In this document: positions 51,367 to 60,889 of the stretch, one piece after another | Layout: each line of letters begins with the position of its first letter | Position numbering within the stretch: position 1 is the stretch's first letter | From: Patescibacteria group bacterium | Lineage (GTDB): Bacteria > Patescibacteriota > Microgenomatia > UBA1406 > GWC2-37-13 | Assembly: GCA_026004455.1 (NCBI GenBank) | Contig: BPJE01000001.1 | Coordinates: forward strand, 310,001-374,000 | Length of the DNA: 64,000 nucleotides | Direction: 5' to 3' | The notes under the pieces: model-generated | Seen by the model: the letters and a program-made list of their open reading frames with translations, nothing else | Told to the model about the DNA's origin: nothing | Databases searched by the model: none | Made by a program: the position numbers and the translations under genes

Positions 51367-53003
51367 TGTATTTCTTGCCATTGGTAATTCATAATTGATA
51401 AAATTGGTAATAGTTTCATATATTGATTTTTATCGAAAACAATAAAAAGTGATGGTTTTTGATTAGTATCATTTCTATTTACTAATGATACTTGATTTTT
51501 CGATATTAAATTACCTTTTATTTTTAATCCAGTAGGACTTTGATAAGTGAATTGATTTAATGCAATAAAAATTCCATTAGCATTATTAACTGTCGAATTA
51601 AAAACAATATTTTTTGCTACAATGGCAATTGAATTTAAGTTTGAATTAAAATTATTTATGTTTATATTTAAATTACCATAATCATTATTGTTTGAATTTC
51701 TAACAACTAGTAAAAAATCATAATTATTAGGTTGATTATTAATTGTTAAATTATCTGATTTAATAATATAGATACCATTAGAATTAATATTTGCAATATT
51801 TTCAATCTCTTTTGTTTGTTTTCTTGATTTTATATATTCATAAAAATTAATCTCGATTTGATTGTTTAATTGACTATAAGATCCAAGATACCAATTTTTA
51901 ATACTAGCTTGAATAGGATTATAAGAGGGGCCAGGATTGTAGCTACCAGAGGCAAGAATAATACCGGGATCAGATGAAGGAGAATTAATAATTACGTATC
52001 GATTAGTATTATCATCTATGTTATCAAATGGTTGAGGATTTGTAACAACAGAAATATTGTGATTTCCTAGTTTATTAAGAGAAGTATCTTTTAGTTTATA
52101 CCAAGGTGAAGAATTGATAACAGATACTGTGCCATATGAATTTGCTCCATTCCCATTTGAGCCATCACATTGGTAGCTTGGTGGACCATCAACACATTTT
52201 CCTCGACACTCAGCAATTCCATCATTCCAAGCACGGCAAAAAACATCATAATTACCAGTTGCACTAGGTGTCCAAGAAAAACTATAATTACCAGCAGCAG
52301 TGACGTTTTGAGTGCTATTCAAAGGTGTAAAAGAACAAGCACCCTCCGGATTAGCTACCATACCGACCGAGGTAACCGGCCCATTAGCATTTTCATAGGT
52401 AGCAGAAAGAGTTATTGTATCTCCTAATAAAACATTTACAGGAGGATTAAGTCCGTTAATTTTTAAGTTTTTACAATTTGGTGTTAAAGGCGTATAATGC
52501 CACCATAAGTCAACATAATAATAGTTATTTTGATTGATGTCGCCAGTAATTACCTGAGAGGATAAAATTGAGACAGAAGAACCATTAATAGGAGTATCAT
52601 TATGACAATTATCATTATTAAAACACAATGTATATCCAACATTACTTCCTGGAAGTGTGCTAACTGATATGGTTTTATTTCCGTAAAGATTAATAAACTC
52701 ATAAGGTTGATTTTGAGTCGATGAAGAGTCAATGGTTACGGTTTGTTGGGAGAAGGGGGGTATATTTAAATTTCCCGGCATTTTTACTTTATATCCCTTA
52801 ATTTTATAAGAAGGACAAGCGCAATTTCTAATATTAGGACAATTAGGATTTTTACAAATACCACTAATACATTGTAAACCGCTATTACAATAAGAAGGTC
52901 TACCGCAAGACTCAAAGCAATTATGATCGGCTAATGTTTTTTTTGTGTTAAATATAATAGACAAAATTAAAAAAAATAAAAAGAAAATAATTGTTTTTTT
53001 CAT
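51363..53003 (-). CDS. Large secreted surface protein, Cys-rich N-terminus
   Basis: 546 aa with a signal peptide (TIIFFLFFLILSIIFNTKKTLA). A Cys-rich segment CFESCGRPSYCNSGLQC and CKNPNCPNIRNCACP is followed by beta-sandwich-like regions: an Ig-like stretch LLGDTITLSATYENANGPV and FSWTPSATGNYDVFCRAWNDG, and a C-terminal right-handed-helix-like or pilin-associated part (IVAKNIVFNSTVNNANGIFIAL). It is translationally coupled to the pilin-like gene. A pilus-tip adhesin is a reasonable inference. Confidence 0.5.
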   Translation of the reverse strand: MKKTIIFFLFFLILSIIFNTKKTLADHNCFESCGRPSYCNSGLQCISGICKNPNCPNIRNCACPSYKIKGYKVKMPGNLNIPPFSQQTVTIDSSSTQNQPYEFINLYGNKTISVSTLPGSNVGYTLCFNNDNCHNDTPINGSSVSILSSQVITGDINQNNYYYVDLWWHYTPLTPNCKNLKINGLNPPVNVLLGDTITLSATYENANGPVTSVGMVANPEGACSFTPLNSTQNVTAAGNYSFSWTPSATGNYDVFCRAWNDGIAECRGKCVDGPPSYQCDGSNGNGANSYGTVSVINSSPWYKLKDTSLNKLGNHNISVVTNPQPFDNIDDNTNRYVIINSPSSDPGIILASGSYNPGPSYNPIQASIKNWYLGSYSQLNNQIEINFYEYIKSRKQTKEIENIANINSNGIYIIKSDNLTINNQPNNYDFLLVVRNSNNNDYGNLNININNFNSNLNSIAIVAKNIVFNSTVNNANGIFIALNQFTYQSPTGLKIKGNLISKNQVSLVNRNDTNQKPSLFIVFDKNQYMKLLPILSIMNYQWQEIQ

Positions 53004-53815
53004 TAAAATAAGAATATCAAAGATAAAAATTTATGTCAATATGACGAGTTTTTTTATTTTTTTAATTATTTTCTTTCTTGAGGGGGCGGCTTTAGTTGAC
53101 CGCCAGATTATTTTTTTTCTTTACTCTTTAGTTCCAGCATTATATTATTTAGAAAAACAATTTAAAAAAGAGACAATATTTATTCCTTTATGGTTTTTTT
53201 TAAGTTATTTTTTATTTTTTCTGTTAAGTTTTCTTTCTTTTCATTATTCAGTTGATAAGATAAATACAATTGATTATTTATTTTTTTATTTAAGCGCATT
53301 TTTTATTTTTATTTTAGGTTTTAATGAAAAAGAAAAGATTAAAAAAATTTTTAAAAAAATTATTATTTTTTTAAGTTTAAGCTCTTGCTTTTTTTCTTTA
53401 TTACCAAGTTACTTTAATCTTAGTAACTACTTTAATCTTACTCCTTATCAACTTATTTTTCCTTTTTATCCTAATCATAATCATTTAGGAGATTTTTTGG
53501 GTTTAACTATGATTTATTTGCTTTTTGATTTTTTAAAAGAAAAAAAAATAAAAGACCTAATTTGTTTATTTATTTTTTTTCCTTTTTTCCTTTTTTCTTT
53601 TTCTCGGTCGGCTTATATTGATTTTTTAATCATAATTTTTTTTATTATTCTTAATAAAAGAAAATTTAATCAATTACCAAAAAAAATTGTTTTCAACTTA
53701 TTAATAATAATTTTTGTTTTTTTTCTTTTAACTCAAAAAGAGATTTATCAGTTTAAACCAATATCTTATTTTTTACCTTTTGTTCAAGAAAAACTTCATT
53801 TTCAACCACGAAGTG

Positions 53816-53822
53816 TTTTTTT
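53816..53822 (+). other. Frameshift site: T7 run in ligase gene
   Basis: Seven T; six would restore the frame. The site lies just before the conserved GLGNF segment. Confidence 0.75.
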
Positions 53823-54913
53823 CCGGCAGACCAGAATATTTTAAACAAGCAATATTAGGTTTCTTAGAAAAACCTTTTTTTGGTTGGGGGTTGGGTAATT
53901 TTATTTATTCTTCGCAAAAATATGTTGGCGAAAATTTACAGCAGGTATTAAGCGCGTTAAATTTACCTTTAACTATATTAACTGAAGTGGGTGTTTTTGG
54001 TTTTTTAAGCTTTATATTTTTTTTATTTTTGCTTTTCAAAAATATTAATTGGCAAAATAAACCTTTTTATTATTTATTTTTTTATTTATCTTTAAATTTT
54101 TTAACCGATTATACTTATTCAATTTATGGAATGTTTTTGTTGTGGTTTTTACTTGCTTCATTGTCAATGAACGATAATAAAAAAAAGAGCTTTTCTTTCT
54201 ATCCATTTGTTTCTTTTGTTGTCACTTTTTTTATTTTTTTAAAATTAACCGGACAGATTTTAACATTAGTTGGCTATCCGAATTATGGCTTTTATTTGTT
54301 TTCATTTAATCACTCAACTTTTCAAGCAATGTTGGATTATCAATTAAAAACGAGGAAAATAGAAAAAGCCCAACAATTAGCTAATAATTATTATCAATTA
54401 TCTTTAAACTCATCTTCTTCACTAAGTTATCTCTCTCAATTTTGGCAAAATTTAGGTAATAAGGAAAAAGCTTTATTTTTTGCCCAACAAATTACTGATA
54501 ATGACAAATTTCCTTCTTTTGATACTTTAAAAAAAGTTTATTTTTTAAAAAAAGATTTAGAAGGGAAAGAAAAAGCTGATAAATATTTTATGAAGTTTTT
54601 TGAAAATTTTAAAACTACCTTTTGGTTAAATGAAAGTTTTGAGAATGAAGTTTGGCAATTTTGTTTTGAAAATAATATAGTTGGTTGTCGTTATCGTTAT
54701 TTTTATTTACCACCCAAAAAAACTATTGAGAAAAATAAAAATCAAAATTTTCCTAAGGTAATTTACACTTTAAACAATGAGGGTTTTAATGAAAGGTTTA
54801 ATTATCCAATAAATAAAGAAAAAGATGTTTTTCGGATTTTAGTTATTGGCGATGCTAATACTTTTGGGTTTTTGGTTAATACCAAAGATAATTGGGTGGA
54901 AAAACTTGAGGAT

Positions 54914-54948
54914 AAATTTAAAAATCAAAATTCAAAAGTCAAAATTAA
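54914..54948. repeat. Heptamer tract inside the SGNH-like coding region
   Basis: AAATTTA, AAAATCA, AAATTCA, AAAGTCA, AAATTAA, coding KFKNQNSKVKIN. It looks like an intergenic-type heptamer array inserted into a loop of the protein. Confidence 0.6.
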
Positions 54949-55485
54949 CTACAAAAAAGTTGAAATAATTAACTTAGCTTATCATAGTTATGATTTAGCT
55001 TATCAAGTTGAGCGATTTCATCAGCAAGGATTAAAATATAAACCTGATTTAGTTATTTGGATGAGTAATAATTTTTCAAGAATTAATGAGATATTTTTGC
55101 CAATAACTGAAAAATATGCTTGGATTGAAAATAATCCTTTAGAAAAAGAAAAATACCAAAAACAAGGAATAAATTTTCCCTCATGGGAATTAGCTTATGA
55201 AGAGTATCAAAAAAAAGTTAAAGAAGAAAAAATAGATGTTGAAGGCTATCAAAAAGAAAAAATCAAAGAATTTTTTAAGTTATATAAAGGTTCATTGGTT
55301 TTTATAAATCTATATGATATCCCAGATTGGATAAAAGAAACTTTATTATCTTATCCTGATGTTTATATTTTTAATCCTAAAGATTTCTCCCAAAATGATG
55401 ATTATTACTATGAAAAAGTAAAAGCCATTAACCCAAAAGGTCATGAAGCACTGGCAGAAATGATTTATGAGTTTTTGGTAGAAAA

Positions 55486-55560
55486 AGTATTAAGTAGTGA
55501 GCATTAAAAAAATTAAAAATTTTTATTTGTTTAGGATTTAGAGTTTAGAATTTAGGATTT
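55486..55560. repeat. Heptamer tracts at and after the gene end
   Basis: AGTATTA, AGTAGTG, AGCATTA (55486-55506) form the last codons of the SGNH-like gene. After a short gap AGGATTT, AGAGTTT, AGAATTT, AGGATTT follows (55533-55560). Confidence 0.6.
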
Positions 55561-55576
55561 ATTTTAATTAGGTCAA

Positions 55577-56833
55577 TTAGGTTAACATAATCTCTTTCAA
55601 TTTATCAAAACTGACAATGTTAATGGTAGTTGAATTAATTATTTCTTTTGCTTCGTAATCTAAATTTATCAAAAATGCCTCTTTTGGTTGATAAAGTTTT
55701 ATAAAACTTCTTAAACTTTTTGAAATGGTTGGTTTTTTCAATGTAGTTGCTTTAATTTCAACTGGGATAATTTCTACTCCTTTTTGAATAATAAAATCAA
55801 CCTCAGCTGAAAGGCGACTGCGCCAAAAATTAATTTTTGTAACCGGATCAGATTTTTCTTCTAAGGTATTAAGAACAAAATTTTCAAAAAGTTCCCCTTT
55901 ATCTGGTCGGATGAAAAAAGAGGTAAAATTGCGAATTAAAAGATTACGAAGTCCTGTATCATAAAAATATACTTTTGGCATTTTGATAATTTCTTTTTTA
56001 GGATTAGAGAAAAAAGGACGGATAATTTTTATAACAAAACTTTTTTCTAAATAATAAAGGTAATTATCAAGAGTAACTCGGTTTGAGCCAATTGAAGAAG
56101 CTAAAAAATCTTTATTAACAATATTTCCTAAAGAAGCAGCTAAAAGCATCACTAATTTTATAAACGAAGGCTCATTTTTTACCGCAAAATAACCTTTGAT
56201 ATCTTTTTCTATGTATGAAGAATAAATTTCTTCCAAGATAACAATTTTTTCTTGTTCGGTTTCCGCCAAAACAACCTTTGGATAACCGCCGTATTTTAAA
56301 TACTCATCTAAATATTTTCTTAATTTATCTAAATAAACTTTTTTAATTGGTTTGAATTGGTCAATGTTTTTTTCTTTAAATAAAACGAACTCTTTAAAAC
56401 TTAAAGGATAAAGAAAAAATGTTTTTTTTCTTCCGGTTAATGGTTCAACAACTTTGTTTTTTATTTCCAAAGAAGAAGAGCCAGAGATTATTAATTTGCA
56501 ATTTAAATTTGAATCATAAATACCTTTAAGAAAAATCCCTGGTTCTTTTATTCTTTGAATTTCATCAATAAAAACATAAAGCTTTTTATTTTGACTATTT
56601 TTTTTTAAGAATTCAATAAAGTTTTGTTGGTCGCTAACAATCTCTCGGTTAGAAAAAATATCAAGATTAAAAAAAAATGTGTTTTCTTTTTTTTGTTGAA
56701 GGTGTTTTTCAATAAGTTTTAAGGTGGTAGTTTTCCCAACCTGTCTTGGGCCCAAGACTAAAGAAATTTCCTTATTTTCAAGGTGTTTTTTTAAATCATC
56801 AATAATTTTTCTCTCTATCAGTACATTTTGCAT
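55577..56833 (-). CDS. AAA ATPase with DUF4143 domain (second copy, divergent)
   Basis: 418 aa. P-loop LGPRQVGKTTTLK near residue 28, Walker B LYVFIDEIQR near 90, winged-helix middle (LASSIGSNRVTLDNYLYYLEKSFVIK) and DUF4143-type end (SAEVDFIIQKGVEIIPVEIKA). It belongs to the same superfamily as 4897-6147 but differs greatly in sequence, so it is not a recent duplicate. It is isolated in orientation from the glycan genes around it. A palindrome before the start suggests autoregulation. Confidence 0.8.
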   Translation of the reverse strand: MQNVLIERKIIDDLKKHLENKEISLVLGPRQVGKTTTLKLIEKHLQQKKENTFFFNLDIFSNREIVSDQQNFIEFLKKNSQNKKLYVFIDEIQRIKEPGIFLKGIYDSNLNCKLIISGSSSLEIKNKVVEPLTGRKKTFFLYPLSFKEFVLFKEKNIDQFKPIKKVYLDKLRKYLDEYLKYGGYPKVVLAETEQEKIVILEEIYSSYIEKDIKGYFAVKNEPSFIKLVMLLAASLGNIVNKDFLASSIGSNRVTLDNYLYYLEKSFVIKIIRPFFSNPKKEIIKMPKVYFYDTGLRNLLIRNFTSFFIRPDKGELFENFVLNTLEEKSDPVTKINFWRSRLSAEVDFIIQKGVEIIPVEIKATTLKKPTISKSLRSFIKLYQPKEAFLINLDYEAKEIINSTTINIVSFDKLKEIMLT

Positions 56834-56837
56834 ATAT

Positions 56838-56863
56838 AAAATGTATCATATTATATACATTTT
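56838..56863 (-). promoter_or_regulatory. Operator-like palindrome before AAA/DUF4143 gene
   Basis: AAAATGTAT and ATACATTTT, perfect inverted repeats with an 8-bp spacer, 5 bp upstream of the start codon; a further TACATTTTG is at the start codon itself. They probably overlap the promoter. Confidence 0.45.
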
Positions 56864-56894
56864 GTCAAGGATTAAAATTTATTTATTATTTTTT

Positions 56895-57074
56895 TACACG
56901 TTACACGTTATACGCCTGCCCTGAACCGAACTTGTTCTGGTTTGGGGTTCCACGTTACCCATTTATTGATTAGATCAATTAGAATAATTAGAAATTTTTT
57001 ATTTTTCATGTTATACGTTCCATGTTCCATGTTCTAATTTTCATGTTTCACGTTTTACGTTTTACGTTACACGT
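56895..57074. repeat. Heptanucleotide arrays of ACGT type with a GC-richer hairpin
   Basis: Units TACACGT, TACACGT, TATACGC at 56895-56915. A GC-richer piece with CCTGAACCGAACTTGTTCTGG follows, then ten units at 57005-57074 with consensus TNYAYGT (TTCATGT, TATACGT, TCCATGT, TCCATGT ... TACACGT). Part of a 500-bp stretch without an intact gene. Confidence 0.7.
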
Positions 57075-57102
57075 TTAATCTAGATTAGATCAATTAGGTT
57101 AA

Positions 57103-57262
57103 TTAGAAATTAGAAATTATTTCCTGGTATATTTTCTCAACCTCTTTTCCCGCTTTTTTCCAGGAAAGTTTGTTTTTACCCAAAACCAAAGTTTTCACTG
57201 TCAATGAAAACTTTTTGGGGAGAGTTTTTAATAAAAAACAATTGTATAATTTGGAAAATTAA
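57103..57262 (-). pseudogene. C-terminal remnant of a glycosyltransferase
   Basis: The minus strand reads LVLGKNKLSWKKAGKEVEKI and then YQEIISNF before a stop. This resembles the last helix of GT4-type glycosyltransferases (FSWEKAAEKxxxIYxEI). Nothing intact lies upstream; it is a leftover from rearrangement of the glycan locus. Confidence 0.5.
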
Positions 57263-57341
57263 TCGAGATGTAAATTTTAATCTCTTAACAAACCCAAAAT
57301 GGTTAATAGTAGAAGAGTTTTTTTTGTAAAATTAAATTGTT

Positions 57342-58139
57342 ATGAGAGATAGTATTCAAATAATTATTGTTAGTCATAATCATGGTGGTTTTTTATATAA
57401 TTGTCTCGATTCTTTGCATAGAAATACGAGTTTAAAAATTAAAATTGTTGTTATAATTAACAACCCAAAAGATGATATTAGTTACGAAATAATAAAAAAA
57501 TTTTTAAATAAGTTTTATGAAATTAAAATATTAAAAAATAAAAAACCCCAAGGATTAGCAAAAAATCTCAATCAAGGAATTAAATTATTTAATGAAGATT
57601 TTATTTTAATTTTAAATCCGGATACAATTTTAACAAAGAATGCGATTGATAATTTATATAAGTTTGCCAAAAATATGCCAAAAGCTGCTATTTGTGGACC
57701 AAAAATACTTAATCCCGATGAAAGTATTCAATATTCTGCAAGACGATTTCCTAATTTTAAAACTTTTTTAATAAGAAGACTGCCTTGGCGCAAATTTTTT
57801 ATCAATTCAAAAATCAATCTTCATCATTTAGGCTATGATTTGGATCTTAATAAAAGTCAAAGGGTTGATTGGTTACTAGGAGCATGTTGGTTAGTAAAAA
57901 GAAAAGCAATAGAGGACATAGGTTTATTTGATGAAAGATATTATTTGTATGTGGAAGATATTGACTATTGTTATAGGGTATGGAAAAAAGGATGGGAATG
58001 TTGGTATGTTCCTCAATCAACAATTATTCATTATCATCAAGCGGAAAGCGACAAGAGGTTTTTTACCATTTATAATCTTTATCATATAAAAAGCATGTTT
58101 TATTATTTCTTAAAAAACAATTTAAAAATTATAAAATGA
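57342..58139 (+). CDS. GT2-family glycosyltransferase (rhamnosyltransferase-like)
   Basis: 265 aa. IQIIIVSHNHGGFLYNCLDSL opens the GT-A fold, FILILNPDTIL gives the metal-binding DxD-like site, and LLGACWLVKRKAIEDIGLFDERYYLYVEDIDYCYRVWKKG is typical of dTDP-rhamnosyltransferase-like members. It adds a sugar to a lipid-linked glycan at the cytoplasmic face. Its stop overlaps the next start as ATGA, so the two are translationally coupled. Confidence 0.88.
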   Translation: MRDSIQIIIVSHNHGGFLYNCLDSLHRNTSLKIKIVVIINNPKDDISYEIIKKFLNKFYEIKILKNKKPQGLAKNLNQGIKLFNEDFILILNPDTILTKNAIDNLYKFAKNMPKAAICGPKILNPDESIQYSARRFPNFKTFLIRRLPWRKFFINSKINLHHLGYDLDLNKSQRVDWLLGACWLVKRKAIEDIGLFDERYYLYVEDIDYCYRVWKKGWECWYVPQSTIIHYHQAESDKRFFTIYNLYHIKSMFYYFLKNNLKIIK

Positions 58140-59327
58140 AAATTCTTTTAATTCACAATTTTTATCAATATTGGGGCGGGGAAGATAGTTATGTGACTTC
58201 ATTAAAAAAACTTTTAGAAAAAAATGGACATGAGGTTTATTTATATTCAAAAGATAGTAAAAATATAAAAACATTTTGGGACAAGATAAAAGTTGGTATT
58301 GGTTTATTTTATAATCCTTGGGTTGAGAAAGAACTGATAAAAATTATAAAAGAGTTTAAACCAGATATAGTACAAATTCAAAACATATATCCATTAATAA
58401 CACCAATAGTTTATCGTGTTTGTAAAAAATTCAATATACCGATTGTCCAGAGGATTTCTAATTTTCGATGGGTTTGTCCTAAAGGGCTTCTTTTCAGAAA
58501 AGGAAAGATATGTGAGTTGTGCGTGAAAAAAAAATTTAGTTATCCATCAATTATTTTTGGTTGTTATCACAACTCAAGAATAGCCACTTTGCTTTTTTCT
58601 TTATCTTTTTATTTCTATAAATTAACTGGTGTATTTGATTTGATTGATAAAATAATTTTTCCAACAAAATTTATACAGCGTTATTATTTGGAATCAATTG
58701 ATTTTTTATCTAAAAATAAAACTGTGGTCATACCTAACTTTACCTTACCAGAACAAAATTATTCTTTAAAAATTAATAATATAGGAAATTATTTTATTTA
58801 TGTTGGACGATTATCTGAAGAAAAAGGTATTATTTCACTTTTAGAAACATTTAAATCGCTACCTAAGGTTAAGTTATTAATTATAGGAGACGGGCCTTTA
58901 GGAAAAAAAATTAATGAATATAAAGAATTTAAGAATATAGAGTTTAAGCAATTTTTAAATAGGGGAATGGTGAAGAATTATTTAAGTAAAGCAATACTTT
59001 GTATAGTTCCTTCTATAGGGTACGATGTTTTTCCAAATGTTATAATAGAATCTTTTTCTGTGGGCGTTCCAGTTATTCTTCCGAATAAAAGTAATTTTAA
59101 AAATTTGATTAAAAATGGTAAAACTGGTTTATATTATGATAATAATATATATAGTAAAAAAAATTTAACGATAACAATAAAAAAAAATTCTTAAAAAAAA
59201 AGAATTAATTAGGCAAATGAAGAAAAATGTATTTCAAGAATATAAAGATAAGTACGATGGTTATTTGAGTTATTTACAATTAGTGCGATTATACAAAATT
59301 TTAATAGCCGGTAAAAAAATTGATTAG
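58136..59327 (+). pseudogene. GT4-family glycosyltransferase with a frameshift near its end
   Basis: The track ORF ends at 59194, but at the nine-A run 59179-59187 removing one A continues the frame through KKELIRQMKKNVFQEYKDKY to a TAG at 59325-59327, giving a family-typical C-terminal helix. Motifs: YWGGEDSYVTSLKKLLEKNGHEV, FIYVGRLSEEKGI and the donor site PSIGYDVFPNVIIESFSVGVPVILPN. The truncated form loses about 45 residues and may still fold. The end overlaps the convergent epimerase by 27 bp. Confidence 0.75.
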
Positions 59328-60152
59328 CATATTAATACCCTGTTTTATATTAATTTTTGAATTCCATCCTAAAATTTTCCTTGCTTTATCGGAAGAAACC
59401 ACAGCCGATGGTGGATCGCCAACTCTTGTTGCAGTTGTTTTAATAGTAACAGGAAATTTGTTAGCTATTAAATTAGCAATTTCTTTTATTGATACACATT
59501 CAGGACTAACTATATTAAAAGTTTTATTTATAATTTTTGTTTTGATAGCTAATAGAAATGCTTGATTTATATCATCTATGTATGTAAATTGTCTTAGTTG
59601 ATTTCCGCTACCATGTATGATAATAGGCTTTTTTTTCCTAGCGTTATTAATAAATAAAGGAATTACTGCATGTGATCTCATATTGGGACCATAAACAGTA
59701 CCTAAACGTAAAATTATCCACGGAATTTTATTAAATACTGAACGAATAACTAATTCTCCGCCCAATTTAGCAATAGAATAGGGGTGAATAGGATTACAAG
59801 GATGATTTTCATCCAGTGGTTGATAAATAGGTTTTCCATACACTTCCCAAGTGGAGGCATAAATGATTTTTTTTATTGTATATTTATTAGCAACTTCAAT
59901 TAAATTTTGTGTCCCAAGGATAGCAGTTTTTAAGGCATTTTGAGGATTTTTTTCTGCTTGGTAAACATCACCAATTGCGGCTAGATGAATAATATAATCA
60001 ACCTCTCTGATTAATTCATCTAGTGTTTTTTTATCGAAAAGATCCTGACCTGTAACAAGGTCAAAGGGAACAACGGCAATTTTTTTACTTTTTAAAAATT
60101 TAACTAAATGTTTACCAATAAAACCAGAAGAACCGGTGATTAAAACTTTCAT
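59301..60152 (-). CDS. NAD-dependent nucleotide-sugar epimerase/dehydratase
   Basis: 283 aa, extended short-chain dehydrogenase. NAD site ITGSSGFIGKHLV at the N-terminus, IIHLAAIGDV, and catalytic YSIAK with the Ser/Thr in YASTWEVYG; ILRLGTVYGPNMR and FTYIDDINQAF are typical of UDP-glucose 4-epimerase/dehydratase relatives. It makes an activated sugar for the surrounding glycan genes. Exact substrate unknown. It is followed upstream, 1 bp away, by the deacetylase gene on the same strand. Confidence 0.85.
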   Translation of the reverse strand: MKVLITGSSGFIGKHLVKFLKSKKIAVVPFDLVTGQDLFDKKTLDELIREVDYIIHLAAIGDVYQAEKNPQNALKTAILGTQNLIEVANKYTIKKIIYASTWEVYGKPIYQPLDENHPCNPIHPYSIAKLGGELVIRSVFNKIPWIILRLGTVYGPNMRSHAVIPLFINNARKKKPIIIHGSGNQLRQFTYIDDINQAFLLAIKTKIINKTFNIVSPECVSIKEIANLIANKFPVTIKTTATRVGDPPSAVVSSDKARKILGWNSKINIKQGINMLINFFTGY

Positions 60153-60153
60153 A

Positions 60154-60889
60154 TCAACCCCCTTTTTTAATCCATTTTAAAACTTCAGAATTCGTAATAT
60201 ATAAAATATTAGATTTATAACTAATAATTTTAAATAATTTTTCTAGCGATTGCCAAAGATTTTGTTGTTCGATTTCCCAAGAATGTCCAAACAAATGAAA
60301 ATAGCCTCCGGTTTTGAATAAAATATTGATAATTTTTATTGATGTATATAATGGATCAGTATTGAAGTTTGAAGAAGCTCCCCAATTATATAAACCACTG
60401 AAATTTTTTTCTCTAATTAGTTGTTTCAAATAAGACAAATAAGAACGTTTGGAAAAATGAATTGTAATAGGCATAAAAAGGATCAAATTTTAGATTGGTA
60501 TGAAATAAAACAGTGCTTCTTGCTAGTTTATAGCCTGCCTTTTTTACAAGATTTAAAAGATTTGGATTAGCTTTTCCTTTTGGATAACAAAAAGAAATAA
60601 CTGGTTTTTTAATTATCTCCTCTAATTTTTTTTTACTTTCGATTAGTTCGTGTTGAGCTTGATTTTCATCAATTTTGGTTAATATTGGATGAGTCAGGGT
60701 ATGAGAGCCAATTTCCATACCTAGAGAATAGATTTTTTTAATATAATTCCTTTTCATTACTTGTCTTTCTTTATTTTGAAGAGGTATATAAAAAGTTCCT
60801 TTAATATTATATTTAATGAGAAAACTTAATAATTTTTTATCTAGCGGATACCCATCATCCCAACTTGTAGTAAAAATTAATTTATTCAT
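60154..60889 (-). pseudogene. Polysaccharide deacetylase (NodB-like), split by a frameshift
   Basis: Two frames (60413-60889 and 60154-60486) are one gene of about 245 aa. The first part has the metal site TTSWDDGYPLDKKLL and GSHTLTHP and reads up to KFDPF. Removing one base from the five-A run 60475-60479 (T5 on the coding strand) joins it to MPITIHFSKRSYL and the conserved end GGYFHLFGHSWEIE. It would remove N-acetyl groups from a sugar. The start overlaps the methyltransferase stop as ATGA. A third frameshift in this glycan region. Confidence 0.75.

Larger units (their letters stand above)
53041..55507 (+). pseudogene. O-antigen ligase + TPR + SGNH-like protein, split by a +1 frameshift
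   Basis: Two overlapping frames (to 53844 and from 53780) are one gene. It begins at ATG 53041. At the seven-T run 53816-53822 the first frame reads SVFFRQTRIF and stops, while removing one T gives RSVFSGRPEYFKQAILGFLEKPFFGWGLGNF, the normal Wzy_C motif. The joined protein (about 820 aa) has membrane helices, then a TPR-like region (QLANNYYQLSLNSS), then an SGNH-hydrolase-like C-terminus with VIGDANTFGF, in which the usual nucleophile Ser is Ala, and INPKGHEAL. It may be phase-variable or a sequencing error. Confidence 0.75.

Noticed and set aside
53816-53822. Programmed ribosomal frameshift in the ligase gene
   Set aside because: The shift needed is +1 at a T run without a slow codon or stop arrangement typical for +1 sites, and two other glycan genes have similar lesions without common signals.
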